Source: Streptosporangium lutulentum (lineage in GTDB: Bacteria > Actinomycetota > Actinomycetes > Streptosporangiales > Streptosporangiaceae). Taken from it: DNA of 64,000 nt. The position numbers were made by a program, and so were the translations under genes. Positions 51,715-60,760 of the stretch are shown piece by piece (the first letter of the stretch is position 1; each line of letters begins with the position of its first letter). The DNA lies in the NCBI RefSeq assembly GCF_030811455.1, contig NZ_JAUSQU010000001.1, positions 4,092,001-4,156,000 of the forward strand. Direction: 5' to 3'. The notes under the pieces were generated by a model, which made no database searches, was not told the origin of the DNA, and worked only from the letters and a program-made list of their open reading frames with translations.

Positions 51715-52395
51715 TCAGTAGTCGAGGCTCGGGAACCAGTCGCCCCGGCCGTGAGGGGTGAGGTCGAGGAGGTGCCAGACGGGGGCGAGGAGATCGATGC
51801 CGCGCTCGTCGAGGTCGTCGGCCACGCGAGGGTGGGCGGAGTAGAAGTGGCGGATCGCGCCGTCGCCGTCGCGGGTGAAAACGGAGACGGTGGAGTCCTG
51901 TCCGCCGTCCTGGTCCTCGCTGCCGAGGTCGTACTTGAAGGTGCTGTCGCCGCAGCTCAGCAGCCGCAGCCGGTGCCAGCCCCGGTCGCGGGCGTGCTGC
52001 CGCAGGACGGGCGGATCGGCGGCCGCGGCGATGACGAAGTCGGCGTTCTGGGCGATGTGGTGGGAGATGCCGTTGAAGCCGTCGATCCACAAGGTGCACA
52101 TGGGGCACGGGTCGGTCTGCAGCTTGCCGTACATGAGGTGGTAGACGATCAGCGGGCGGTCCGGCGCGGTGAAGAGCCCGCTGAGGGCAACCTCGCGGAC
52201 CGGTGTGTCGCCCGCGCCGAGGTCGGCGGGACCCTCGATGAAGACGTAGTCGTCGACGGGCGGCCCCGGTGGGAGCGCCCGCCGCTGGGCCGCGACCTTC
52301 TCGCGGTGGCGCATGAGGTCGATCTCGGCCAGGCGCAGTTCCTGGCGGGCGGCGAGGTACTCCGCCGATTCGCCGGCCGGTTTCGTCTGCCGCAT
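51715..52395 (-). CDS. DUF899 thioredoxin-like family protein
   Basis: A 226-residue protein of the DUF899 family. It begins MRQTKPAGESAEYLAARQEL and has LTAPDRPLIVYHLMYG-like text and the CPMC motif (TDPCPMCTLWIDGFNG) typical of these thioredoxin-like proteins of unknown function. Family members end near DLTPHGRGDW as here. The ATG at 52395 is the first credible start. It faces the same way as the amine catabolism genes but lies after the truncated permease, so its operon membership is uncertain. Confidence 0.9.
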   Translation of the reverse strand: MRQTKPAGESAEYLAARQELRLAEIDLMRHREKVAAQRRALPPGPPVDDYVFIEGPADLGAGDTPVREVALSGLFTAPDRPLIVYHLMYGKLQTDPCPMCTLWIDGFNGISHHIAQNADFVIAAAADPPVLRQHARDRGWHRLRLLSCGDSTFKYDLGSEDQDGGQDSTVSVFTRDGDGAIRHFYSAHPRVADDLDERGIDLLAPVWHLLDLTPHGRGDWFPSLDY

Positions 52396-52463
52396 GGCGT
52401 CCTCCTGGGGTAGCGATTCCCCCGGTCCCCGGTCCGATCCCCGGATCCCCCAGCTCTCCAAGT

Positions 52464-53228
52464 CTATGCGGGAGGGCGGGCCCCAGCCAGGCGGTGAGGC
52501 GTTGGCGGGCCGGCGCGGCACGTACGGATCGACCCGGCCGCCTCGAAGCCCACGAACGACCAGCCCACGTAGGCGGCGGCCGCGAGCATCGGCCCGGCGG
52601 CCCACAGACCGCCCTGGGCCGTGCCGATCCCGTCGAACAGGACGCTGAACGGGTTCACCCGATAGAAGATCAGCAGCACCGTGCCGAGTCCGATCGAGGC
52701 GAGCACCTCGCAGACCAGGCTCGCCGTGACGAGGATCTTCAGCGTCCGGCGTCCGACGATGTTGGCGAGGCTGCCGAGCACGAGGATCGCCAGCGCCGTG
52801 AGCACGGTCACCCATTTGCCGGGTTCGGCCACTCCCAGCGCCTCCAGCAGGAAGCCCGCCGCGCCGTACGCCAGGGTGGACAGGGCGATGGTGAGGCCCC
52901 ACATGTACGCCCAGGCCGCGAACCAGCCGCTGCCGGTCCCGCTCACGTGCCGGGCCCACTGGTAGACGCTGCCCTCGTACGGCCAGCGTGAGGCGAGCTC
53001 GCCGAAGACGCAGGCGACGAGAAGCTGTCCGGCGAGCACGATCGGGAACGCCCACCAGAAGGCGGGCCCCGCGGCGACGACGCCCAGCGTGAAGATCGCA
53101 TACAGCGCGACGATCGGAGAGACGTCGGCGAACGCCAGCGCCCAGGCCGAGCGCAGGGTGAAGCCTTTGTGGAGGGTCTGCCCGTCGGCCGCGGGCGCGG
53201 CGGGACGGGCGTCGGTAGGAGACGTCAC
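52464..53228 (-). pseudogene. APC-family amino acid/amine permease, truncated
   Basis: The first about 235 residues match an APC permease with six to seven helices (LRSAWALAFADVSPIVALYA, VVAAGPAFWWAFPIVLAGQL, ELASRWPYEGSVYQWARHVS) up to WSFVGFEAAGSI. The sequence then changes abruptly to about 20 residues without transporter character and stops at 52464. Complete family members are about 480-500 residues, so the C-terminal half is missing. Junction near 52535. The GTG at 53228 overlaps the stop of the deacetylase gene. It is likely non-functional. Confidence 0.8.
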
Positions 53229-54145
53229 GGGGGGCTGCCTCTCAGTTCGGGTTTCGGGATGGCGCGCGGCTTCAGGGCGAGGCCGCGCACGTGCCGGGCG
53301 ATGTCGCCCAGGGGCGCCAGCCACACGTCCGTGCAGCCGGCGACGTGCTCGATCAGTCCTTCGAGGGCGGCGGCCCGCGCCGGGCGTCCCGAGAGGAAGG
53401 GATGGTTGGTGAGCACGAAGCAGCCGCCCTCCCGGCGGAGCGCCTCGAACTCGCCCCGCCACATCGAGACGGCCTTGGCGGGGTCCTCGATGAGCCCGCT
53501 CCCCGAGATGTCCGGCAGGTAGCAGTACTGCTCCCAGTCGTCGAGTCCCCAGTGGACGGGGATCTCGACGATCGACGTCGCGCCGCCGGCGTCGAGCTCG
53601 TACGGCACGTCGGCGTCCATCAGGCTGGAGTCGTAGAGGAAGCCGCGCTCGGCCAGCAGGCGGGGCGAGTCGTAGGTCAGCTCCCACATCGGCGCGCGGT
53701 AGCCCACCGGCCGCACTCCGGCCACCTCGGCCAGCGCCGCCAGTCCCCGGTCCAGGATCTCCGCCTCGGCGGCCTCGTCCACCTCGGCGAGCGACTCGTG
53801 CAGGTAGCCGTGGTGCGCGATCTCGTGGCCCCCGTCGGCGATCGCGCGCACGGCGCCGGGGTGGCGGTGCGCCGTGTACCCGGGGACGAAGAAGGTGGCC
53901 CGCACCCGGTGCTCGGCGAGGATCCGCAGCAGGCGGGGCAGGCCGGTCAGCGGCCCGTAGGCCTGGTGGCTCATCACGCTCAGCCGGGACGCCGCCGCCG
54001 CCGGGTTGCCGAAGAGCACCGCCGACTCGGCGTCGACGTCGAAGGTGAACGAGGCCGCCGCGCTCTTGCCGTGCGGCCAGGCGACCGGCTCGGCGGGCCG
54101 CATCGCGGGCACCTCGTGACCGGCGGGCTCGGCGGGCCGCGTCAT
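53225..54145 (-). CDS. NodB-type polysaccharide deacetylase family protein
   Basis: A 306-residue metal-dependent carbohydrate-esterase-4 deacetylase. The catalytic/metal motifs are [10 protein letters not shown] (Asp) and [12 protein letters not shown] (His pair), then [20 protein letters not shown] (Arg) and the C-terminal [13 protein letters not shown]is. There is no signal peptide, and the family also contains deacetylases of small N-acetylated molecules and PuuE allantoinase. Its ATG at 54145 overlaps the ureohydrolase stop (ATGA). In this operon an N-acyl or amide bond in an amine/guanidino compound is a likelier target than a polysaccharide. Confidence 0.88.
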   Translation of the reverse strand: MTRPAEPAGHEVPAMRPAEPVAWPHGKSAAASFTFDVDAESAVLFGNPAAAASRLSVMSHQAYGPLTGLPRLLRILAEHRVRATFFVPGYTAHRHPGAVRAIADGGHEIAHHGYLHESLAEVDEAAEAEILDRGLAALAEVAGVRPVGYRAPMWELTYDSPRLLAERGFLYDSSLMDADVPYELDAGGATSIVEIPVHWGLDDWEQYCYLPDISGSGLIEDPAKAVSMWRGEFEALRREGGCFVLTNHPFLSGRPARAAALEGLIEHVAGCTDVWLAPLGDIARHVRGLALKPRAIPKPELRGSPP

Positions 54146-55095
54146 GAGCGCTTCCCGGCCAGCAGGCTCACCAGTTCGTAGGCGACGGTGGCCGCCGCCA
54201 CGGAGGTGATCTCCGCGTGGTCGTAGGCGGGGGCGACCTCCACCACGTCGGCGCCGACGATGTTCAGTCCCGCCAGTCCTCGCAGCACCGACAGCAGCTC
54301 CCGGCTGCTCATCCCGCCGCTCTCCGGCGTCCCGGTGCCCGGGGCGAAGGCGGGGTCCAGCACGTCGATGTCGATGGACAGGTACACCTGGGCGTCCCGC
54401 ACCCTGTCCAGGACGCGTTCCGCGACGCCGCGCGGGCCGATGAGGTCCATCTCGGCGCAGTGCACGATCGTGAAGCCGAAGCGGGCGTCGTCGTCGAGGT
54501 CGCGGGGGTCGTACAGGGAGCCGCGGATGCCGACGTGGGCGCTCGCGTCCCGCATCAGCAGGCCCTCCTCGGCGGCCCGCCGGAACGGCGTGCCATGCGT
54601 GTACGGCTCGCCGAAGTAGGTGTCCCAGGTGTCGAGGTGGGCGTCGAAGTGGACCAGCGCGACGGGCCCGTGCGCGGCGGTGGCCGCGCGGAGCGCGGGC
54701 AGGGCGATGGTGTGGTCGCCCCCGATGATCACGGCTCGCCCGCCGTCGGCCGTCAGCTCGCGGAGCCCCGCCTCCACCTGGACCACCGCCGCCCCGATGT
54801 CGAAGGGGTTGCAGGCGATGTCGCCCGCGTCCACGACCTGCTGCGCGGCGAACGGCATCACGTCCTGCGCGGGGTTGTACGGCTTCAGCAGCCGGGAGCC
54901 CTGCCGCACCGCGGCGGGCCCGAAGCGCGCTCCTGGCCGGTAGGTGACGCCGCTGTCGAAGGGCACGTCCACCACGGCGACGTCGAAGCGCTCGACGTCC
55001 TCGCGGCGTGGCAGGCGCGCGAACGTCGCGGGCCCCGCGTAGCGGGGGATCTTCAGCGCGTCGAGCTGGCCGATGTGCGTGTGGTCGCGCCCCAT
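54142..55095 (-). CDS. Ureohydrolase family protein (agmatinase/guanidino hydrolase)
   Basis: A 317-residue Mn2+-dependent ureohydrolase. All metal motifs are present: [23 protein letters not shown], and [20 protein letters not shown]. The family hydrolyses guanidino groups (agmatine, guanidinobutyrate, guanidine and others) to urea and an amine; the exact substrate cannot be fixed from the sequence. The protein starts [20 protein letters not shown] from the ATG at 55095. It is the third gene of a coupled operon with two SDRs upstream. Confidence 0.93.
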   Translation of the reverse strand: MGRDHTHIGQLDALKIPRYAGPATFARLPRREDVERFDVAVVDVPFDSGVTYRPGARFGPAAVRQGSRLLKPYNPAQDVMPFAAQQVVDAGDIACNPFDIGAAVVQVEAGLRELTADGGRAVIIGGDHTIALPALRAATAAHGPVALVHFDAHLDTWDTYFGEPYTHGTPFRRAAEEGLLMRDASAHVGIRGSLYDPRDLDDDARFGFTIVHCAEMDLIGPRGVAERVLDRVRDAQVYLSIDIDVLDPAFAPGTGTPESGGMSSRELLSVLRGLAGLNIVGADVVEVAPAYDHAEITSVAAATVAYELVSLLAGKRS

Positions 55096-55121
55096 ACCGT
55101 TCCTTCTCTTCTCTAGGCTCT

Positions 55122-55712
55122 CTAGGCGCGGGCCCGGGTGGTCCCGCCGTTGACATGGATGACCTGGCCGACCAGGGAGGACATACGCGGGTCCGCGAGG
55201 TGGGCGACGGCCGCCGCGATCTCCTCCGGGGTCGCGATCCGGCCGAGCGGCACCCGCTCGGCGTACCGCCTGCGGATCTCCTCGGGGCTCACCCCAGCGG
55301 CGCGGGCGTCGACCTCCAGTTGCGGGGTGTCGACGACGCTGGGCGCGATGGCGTTGACCGCGATGCCCTCGGGGGCGAGTTCGCGGCCGAGCGTCTTGGC
55401 CAGCGAGATCAGCCCGGCCTTGGACGCCGCGTAGGCGCTCGCCCCGGGCCATCCGATGACCCCCCACTCGGAGGCGACGAACACCACGCGCCCGCCGGCC
55501 CGTTCCTCGACCGCGGCCGCCATCCGCCGTACCGCCTCGGGATCCGCCACGTCGGCGGGTACGGCGAAGCCGCCGATCTCCTCCGCGAGCAGGTCGAGCT
55601 CCGGTCCGGGCGAGCGGTCGGAGACCGCGACGAGGGCGCCGTCGGCGGCCAGGCGGCGCGCGACGGCCCGGCCGAGCCCGCCGGCGGCCCCGGTGACGAG
55701 GGCGACGCGCAT
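55122..55712 (-). CDS. SDR-family oxidoreductase with internal deletion
   Basis: A 196-residue SDR, shorter than the 245-250 of its relatives. The cofactor motif TGAAGGLG and the catalytic Ser (VASEWGV) and YAASK (Tyr, Lys) are present. About 50 residues are missing between [10 protein letters not shown] and [10 protein letters not shown], the part that carries the NNAG motif and helices 4-5. The deletion is in frame, so the product may be folded poorly or have lost activity. Its ATG at 55712 overlaps the stop of the next SDR by one base. Confidence 0.8.
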   Translation of the reverse strand: MRVALVTGAAGGLGRAVARRLAADGALVAVSDRSPGPELDLLAEEIGGFAVPADVADPEAVRRMAAAVEERAGGRVVFVASEWGVIGWPGASAYAASKAGLISLAKTLGRELAPEGIAVNAIAPSVVDTPQLEVDARAAGVSPEEIRRRYAERVPLGRIATPEEIAAAVAHLADPRMSSLVGQVIHVNGGTTRARA

Positions 55713-56407
55713 CAGATCACCGCCCCGGCGTTGGGCGAGATGACCTCGCCGCAGCAGAAGGTGCCCTCTTCGATCAGGAACGCCGCGGTCACGGCGACCT
55801 CCTCCGGGGTGACGAGCCGGCCCGCGGGGAGCGAGGCGAGATAGGCCGGGTCCCGCCAGGGGGAGGCGGCTTCGAGCAGCGGGGTGTCCGTCGGCCCCGG
55901 CGCGACGGCGTTCACGCGGATGCCCGCGGGGGCGAGTTCGACGGCCAGGGACCGGACGAGGCCGATGATCGCCCCCTTGGCCGCGGCGTAGTGCGCGTCG
56001 CCGTCGCCGCCGCCGATGGCGAGCTCCGAGGTGACGGCGACGATGGCGCCCCGGCCGCGTCCGATCATGCCGGGGACGACCGCGCGGCAGACGTTGAGCA
56101 GCCCCCCGAGGTGGACGTGCAACATGCGCAGCCACTGCTCCCGTGTGATGTCGGCGACCGGGACCATGGCGTAGTGACCGGCGGCGGACACGACCGCTCC
56201 GATCGGCCCGAGTTCCCGTTCGACCCGCTGTATCGCCGCGTCCACCTGGGCGGGGTCCGCGACGTCGACGCCGATCGCGTGATCGGCCCCGGCCGCGGGC
56301 CGCAGGTCGAGGCCCGCGGTCACCCAGCCCCGGCGGGACAGCTCGGCGACGACCTCGGCCCCGATGCCGCTCGCCGCGCCGGTGACCAGCGCCACCCGTT
56401 CCCTCAT
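55712..56407 (-). CDS. SDR-family oxidoreductase
   Basis: A 231-residue classical SDR starting [20 protein letters not shown]. It carries TGAASGIG, a VVSAAGHY (variant of NNAG), the catalytic Ser in VTSELAIG and YAAAK. Its C-terminal region has two Cys ([17 protein letters not shown]). The ATG at 56407 follows GGAGG; a frame upstream to 56530 is not credible. It is the first gene of the catabolic operon and is divergent from the PucR regulator. Confidence 0.9.
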   Translation of the reverse strand: MRERVALVTGAASGIGAEVVAELSRRGWVTAGLDLRPAAGADHAIGVDVADPAQVDAAIQRVERELGPIGAVVSAAGHYAMVPVADITREQWLRMLHVHLGGLLNVCRAVVPGMIGRGRGAIVAVTSELAIGGGDGDAHYAAAKGAIIGLVRSLAVELAPAGIRVNAVAPGPTDTPLLEAASPWRDPAYLASLPAGRLVTPEEVAVTAAFLIEEGTFCCGEVISPNAGAVI

Positions 56408-56577
56408 CCGGCCTCCTCGACGGGGTTCTGGCGTCCATGGAAACGACGTGACGACGCGATCGACAAGGGTTTTGGGAGAGGCTTGGGGTAATGCACCGTT
56501 ACGGGGCGGGCCGACCGTGCAGTTCTCCAATGCGGGGTCACGCGTCGGTCACAGGGCGCGTTTAGTCTGAAATAGTT

Positions 56578-57684
56578 ATGTCCGTGACCAGGGAGTCTCC
56601 ACCGGGTCTTTCCCGCCTGCGGCTGACCGTGGCAGAACTTCTCGCGGAGCCGCGGTTCCACCTGCGCCTGGTCGCGGGCCACACGGGGCTCGACCGTCCG
56701 ATCCGCTGGGCGCATTCGACCGAGCTGCTGAATCCCGGCCCCTACCTGCGCGGTCACGAGATCGTGCTGACCGTGGGGGCGTCGCTCCGCGAGCCCGCCC
56801 TGGCCGTCGCCTTCGTGGAATCCGTGTACGCCAGCACGGCGAGCGCGATCGGATACGGGATCGGCGACGTCACGCCCGAGGTTCCCGGCGCGCTGCGGGA
56901 AACCTGTGAACGGCTGGGGCTGCCGCTGTTCGAGGTGCCCCCCGACGTGCCCTTCGTCAGCTTCACCGAGTGGCTGGCCGAGCGGCTCGCCACCGCCCAC
57001 GACGTGGAGCACGACCTCGGGGAGGTCGGGCGGCTGCTGGGTCTGGTCGGCTCCGGGCTCGCCTCGGCGGAGGCCGTCCGCGGCCACGTCGAGCGGGCGG
57101 GGCTGCCTGACCGCCCGCTCGTGGTGGCCTCGCTGCCCGTGCCGGAGATCCCCACGGAGACCGGGACGCCGGCGGGGGTCGTCATGGGCGTCGCCGACGG
57201 CGTCGCCGTGCTCCTGGCGGCCGACGAGCTGCCCGCGCGCGAGCTCGCCGCCTCCTGGCCGGCGCCGTGCGGCATCGGCGGGCCCGTGCCCCTCGCGCAG
57301 CTGTCGCGCGGCCTGTCGGAGAGCCGCGCCGCGCTCGACCTGGCCAGGCGGCGCGGCGGGATCGTCCGTTCCGGGGACCTGGCCACGTTCACCGCGCTGC
57401 TCGGCGGGATCGGGCCGCGCAGGCTCGAACCCTTCATCGAGCAGATCGCCCGGCCGCTCGCCACCTACGACGCCGCCCACGGGACCCGGCTGATCGACAC
57501 GCTTCAGGCGTTCCTCGAAAGCGACGGCTCGGTCGGCGCCGCCTCACGCGCCCTCTTCCTGCACGTCAACTCCCTGCGGCACCGGCTGGCCCGGATCGAG
57601 GCGGTGACCGGGCGCAACCCGCTGCGGTTCGAGGACCGGATCGCCCTCGCGGTGGCGATGTGGGCCTGGAACGCCCGGAGCTGA
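56578..57684 (+). CDS. PucR-family transcriptional activator
   Basis: A 368-residue PucR protein. An N-terminal PucR domain (about 15-130, TVAELLAEPRFHLRLVAGHT, IRWAHSTELLNPGPYLRGHE) senses a metabolite. A C-terminal HTH_30 follows (about 310-365, TLQAFLESDGSVGAASRALF then LHVNSLRHRLARIEAVTGRN). PucR proteins control purine, amine and other nitrogen catabolism. It is divergent from the SDR-ureohydrolase operon starting at 56407, with about 170 bp between, and is the obvious activator. Confidence 0.93.
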   Translation: MSVTRESPPGLSRLRLTVAELLAEPRFHLRLVAGHTGLDRPIRWAHSTELLNPGPYLRGHEIVLTVGASLREPALAVAFVESVYASTASAIGYGIGDVTPEVPGALRETCERLGLPLFEVPPDVPFVSFTEWLAERLATAHDVEHDLGEVGRLLGLVGSGLASAEAVRGHVERAGLPDRPLVVASLPVPEIPTETGTPAGVVMGVADGVAVLLAADELPARELAASWPAPCGIGGPVPLAQLSRGLSESRAALDLARRRGGIVRSGDLATFTALLGGIGPRRLEPFIEQIARPLATYDAAHGTRLIDTLQAFLESDGSVGAASRALFLHVNSLRHRLARIEAVTGRNPLRFEDRIALAVAMWAWNARS

Positions 57685-57713
57685 CGCGGCCCGGAGCCGC
57701 CCCGGCCGACGGT

Positions 57714-58598
57714 TCAGCCCGTGCCCTGGGAGGTCGGGTGGATCTTGCCCAGCCGGGCGGCGTAGTGGCCCGTCCCCTCGAAGCGGATCCGCCACTCCCC
57801 CGCCTGATGATCCTGCACGATCCGGCTGAACCTCCCCTCGGCGTCGCTCGTGGCCGTGCCCACCGGCCTCCAGTCCGCCTGCGCCGTCTCCCGGTGCAGG
57901 ATCTCGACGGGCTGGCCGGCGAACGGGACGTAGTCGGCGACCCCCCGCGGATCGACCCGCTTCAGCACGCCGCCGACCTCCACCTCCGCCCCCTTCCTGA
58001 CCGCCTGGACCGCGCCGAACCTGGTCTCGCGCTTCAACCAGAACGGCGCGTACCCGGTGACCGTCGTGCCGCCGGCTCCCCTGGCCGTCGCGGTGACGGT
58101 CCAGCGCCCCGCGGGATACCAGCGGCTCAGGCTCTTGTCGGGGGCGAACCGCCAGGTCTCCCAGTCCTGTCCGGCACGCGCGGCGACCGCCCGCGTCCCG
58201 ATCGCGCTCCCCCCGCCGCCGGCGAGGACGTGCGTGACCGGGGCGGCGTCCCCCGCCCCGGAGACCTGGCCGGACAGGCGAGCCGGGCGCGGTCCGGAGG
58301 CGGGGCCGGACACCGAGACGGAACCGGACGCGGAGACGGGGAGGGTCACGCCCCGGGACTCGGGAGGTGCGCCCGGCTCGACCTGGATCGTCACCCCCTC
58401 CGGGCCGATGACCCCGCGGGCGACCACCTCGACCACCAGGCGCACCGCGCCGACAGGCCCGACCACCGGGGAGGCGGGATTCAGGGTCACCGAGCGGATC
58501 GTCAGGTCGGGGGTCGTGGCGGCGGCCGGGGCCTCGACCGGCGCGGGCAGCGCCACGACCCCCGCCGCCAGGGATGCGAGGAGAACTTTCGTCGTCAT
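57714..58598 (-). CDS. Secreted hypothetical protein
   Basis: A 294-residue protein with signal peptide MTTKVLLASLAAGVVALPAP. The mature part is beta-rich with several Ig-like repeats (LTIRSVTLNPASPVVGPVGA, RWTVTATARGAGGTTVTGYA, VGTATSDAEGRFSRIVQDHQ, EWRIRFEGTGHYAARLG), resembling extracytoplasmic Ig-like proteins common in Streptosporangiaceae and Streptomyces. The function is unknown. The ATG at 58598 is chosen as the start of the signal peptide. Confidence 0.75.
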   Translation of the reverse strand: MTTKVLLASLAAGVVALPAPVEAPAAATTPDLTIRSVTLNPASPVVGPVGAVRLVVEVVARGVIGPEGVTIQVEPGAPPESRGVTLPVSASGSVSVSGPASGPRPARLSGQVSGAGDAAPVTHVLAGGGGSAIGTRAVAARAGQDWETWRFAPDKSLSRWYPAGRWTVTATARGAGGTTVTGYAPFWLKRETRFGAVQAVRKGAEVEVGGVLKRVDPRGVADYVPFAGQPVEILHRETAQADWRPVGTATSDAEGRFSRIVQDHQAGEWRIRFEGTGHYAARLGKIHPTSQGTG

Positions 58599-58701
58599 GA
58601 CCAGGACGCTAGGAAACACGCGGTAAGGGCGGGGTAGACGACACACACCCGATCAGGCAAAGGCCACCCGCACGCACGGCGCCGAGAGGCGGAAGGCCCC
58701 G

Positions 58702-58742
58702 CGGGGCGCCCGCTCCCCCGGCCGGGAGGATCGGGCGCCCCG
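58702..58742. terminator. Terminator after acyl-CoA ligase gene
   Basis: Outer 11-bp stem (58702-58712 with 58732-58742) enclosing CTCCC/GGGAG (58713-58717 with 58724-58728), just beyond the acyl-CoA ligase stop at 58747 on the reverse strand. Confidence 0.6.
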
Positions 58743-58746
58743 ACGC

Positions 58747-60582
58747 TCAGCTCTCGTACATGTCGTCGATGATCGCGGCGTACTTGGCGTGGATGACGCG
58801 GCGCTTGAGCTTCAGGCTCGGCGTGAGCTCCGAGGTCTCGGCCGTCCACTCCTCCGGCAGCAGGCGCCAGCGCTTGACCTGCTGGACGCGGGCCAGCTTC
58901 TCGTTGGCGGCGGCGATCGCCGCCTCGATCTCCTTGAGGACCTCGGGGTGCTCGGCGAACTCGGCCAGGGTGGTGAACTCGAAGCCGTGCCCCTGGGCCC
59001 AGCCGGGGGCCACCTCGCCGTCGAGGGTGAGGATCGCCACCGGGTACGGCCTGCTGTCGCCGTAGGCGAGCGCCTGTCCGATGAGGGGGTGTTCCTTGAG
59101 GTGGTTCTCGATGTTGGCCGGGGAGATGTTCTCGCCGCCGGCGGTGATGATGAGCTCCTTCTTGCGGTCGACGATGCTGACGAAGCCGTCGGCGTCGATG
59201 GAGCCCACGTCGCCGGTGCGCAGCCAGCCGTCCGCGTCCAGGAGCTCGGCGGTCGCCTCCGGCCTGCCCAGGTAGCCCCTGGTGTTGGCGGGGCTGCGGG
59301 TGATGATCTCGCCGTCCTCGGCGATGCGGATCTCGACACCCGGACCCGCCTGGCCGACCGTGCCGAGCTTGAAGCGTTCGGGGGAGTTGGCGGTGAACGC
59401 GCCGGTCGTCTCGGTCATGCCGTACACGTCGAGCACGCGCAGGCCGAGACCGGCGAAGAAGCGCTGGACCTCCCCCGGCATCGGCGCGGCGGCGGTGATC
59501 AGGAAGACGGCGTTCTCGAAGCCGACCATCGCGCGGATGATCGACAGCAGGGCGGCGTCGGCCTGCTCGTAGGCGGCCTGGACCTCGGGCGAGGGCGTCC
59601 GCCCGTACTGGCTGGCCTCGACGTGGGCGAGCCCGGCGGCCATGGCCCTGCGGACGTCCTCCTGCTGCTCCTGCGGCTGGGTGGACAGCAGCGCCTGCAG
59701 GCGGGCCATCATCTTCTCCCAGACGCGCGGGACGCCGAAGAACAGCACCGGCTTGACCTGGCCGAGAGCGGCGCCGAGCTGGGCGAGGTCGGTGCAGAAG
59801 TGCGTGTGGGAGATCTTGAACAGCGGCAGGTAGAGGCTGAGCACGCGCTCGGCGATGTGCGCGTAGGTGAGGTAGGAGATCTGGGTGCCCTTCTCGGGCA
59901 GCGACGCCATCCGGTCGGTGGCCACGACCTCGAAGAACACGTTGGTGTGGGTCAGCGGCACGCCCTTGGGATTGCCGGTGGTGCCCGAGGTGTAGAGGAC
60001 GGTCAGGGTGTCGTCGGCGGCCACGGCCTGCCAGCGGGCGTCGATCCCGTCGGGGTCCCGGGCGAGCCGTTCCCTGCCCAGGGCCAGGAAGTCGTCCCAG
60101 CCGACGAACCGGTCCCCCTGCGGGGTGTCCTCCAGCACAATGATCTTCCGGAGCTCCGGGAGATCGTCGAGCACCGGCTCCCATCTGGCCAGGTCGGCCG
60201 GGCCGCCCAGCACCGCGATCTTCGCCTTGACGTCGCCGGCCACGAAGGCCACCTGTTCGGGGGCGAAGGTGGAGTAGACGGAGCACGACACCGCGCCCGC
60301 GTGCACCGCGCCGAGGTCCGCCAGCACGTGCTCGCTGCGGTTGACCATCATCAGCGCGACCGCCTCGCCCGGCTCCAGTCCCAGGGCGACGAACCCGGCG
60401 GCGATCTCCAGGACCCGCTGCCGGGCCTCGGCGTAGGTGAGGGTGCACCAGCCCCCCTCGACCGGGTCCGAGTAGGCCGGAGCATCGGGGTCGCTCTCCG
60501 CCGCCTCCTTCAGCTGCCCGCAGACGGTACGACCCGCGATCTGGAGTTCGATCGCCGCACGCTCCTCAAGGACCCCGGTCAT
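58747..60582 (-). CDS. Long-chain fatty acid-CoA ligase (AMP-dependent)
   Basis: A 611-residue adenylate-forming enzyme of FadD15/ACSL type. The P-loop motif is TVLYTSGTTGNPKGVPLTH, followed by VYGMTETTGAF (A5) and WLRTGDVGSIDADGFVSI (A7-8). The C-terminal domain has the motif KKELIITAGGENISPANIEN (with the catalytic Lys region near VQQVKRWRLLPEEWTAETSEL). It activates fatty acids to CoA esters. The ATG at 60582 follows AGGAGG. It is divergent from the POT transporter. Confidence 0.93.
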   Translation of the reverse strand: MTGVLEERAAIELQIAGRTVCGQLKEAAESDPDAPAYSDPVEGGWCTLTYAEARQRVLEIAAGFVALGLEPGEAVALMMVNRSEHVLADLGAVHAGAVSCSVYSTFAPEQVAFVAGDVKAKIAVLGGPADLARWEPVLDDLPELRKIIVLEDTPQGDRFVGWDDFLALGRERLARDPDGIDARWQAVAADDTLTVLYTSGTTGNPKGVPLTHTNVFFEVVATDRMASLPEKGTQISYLTYAHIAERVLSLYLPLFKISHTHFCTDLAQLGAALGQVKPVLFFGVPRVWEKMMARLQALLSTQPQEQQEDVRRAMAAGLAHVEASQYGRTPSPEVQAAYEQADAALLSIIRAMVGFENAVFLITAAAPMPGEVQRFFAGLGLRVLDVYGMTETTGAFTANSPERFKLGTVGQAGPGVEIRIAEDGEIITRSPANTRGYLGRPEATAELLDADGWLRTGDVGSIDADGFVSIVDRKKELIITAGGENISPANIENHLKEHPLIGQALAYGDSRPYPVAILTLDGEVAPGWAQGHGFEFTTLAEFAEHPEVLKEIEAAIAAANEKLARVQQVKRWRLLPEEWTAETSELTPSLKLKRRVIHAKYAAIIDDMYES

Positions 60583-60760
60583 GACGCGCCTCCTGAAAGT
60601 GCCCACTTGCACGAGTGGGATGCATCGCACCACATGACGATCACTGAGAACAAGACCCCCGCAGGGAGAAGAATCATCACCGTGCGCAGTCTTCTCGCAC
60701 ACCCTCCGGCATATCTCCATAGAGTTAGATGTCGATCACACAGTGACGTCGGGGGGCGGC

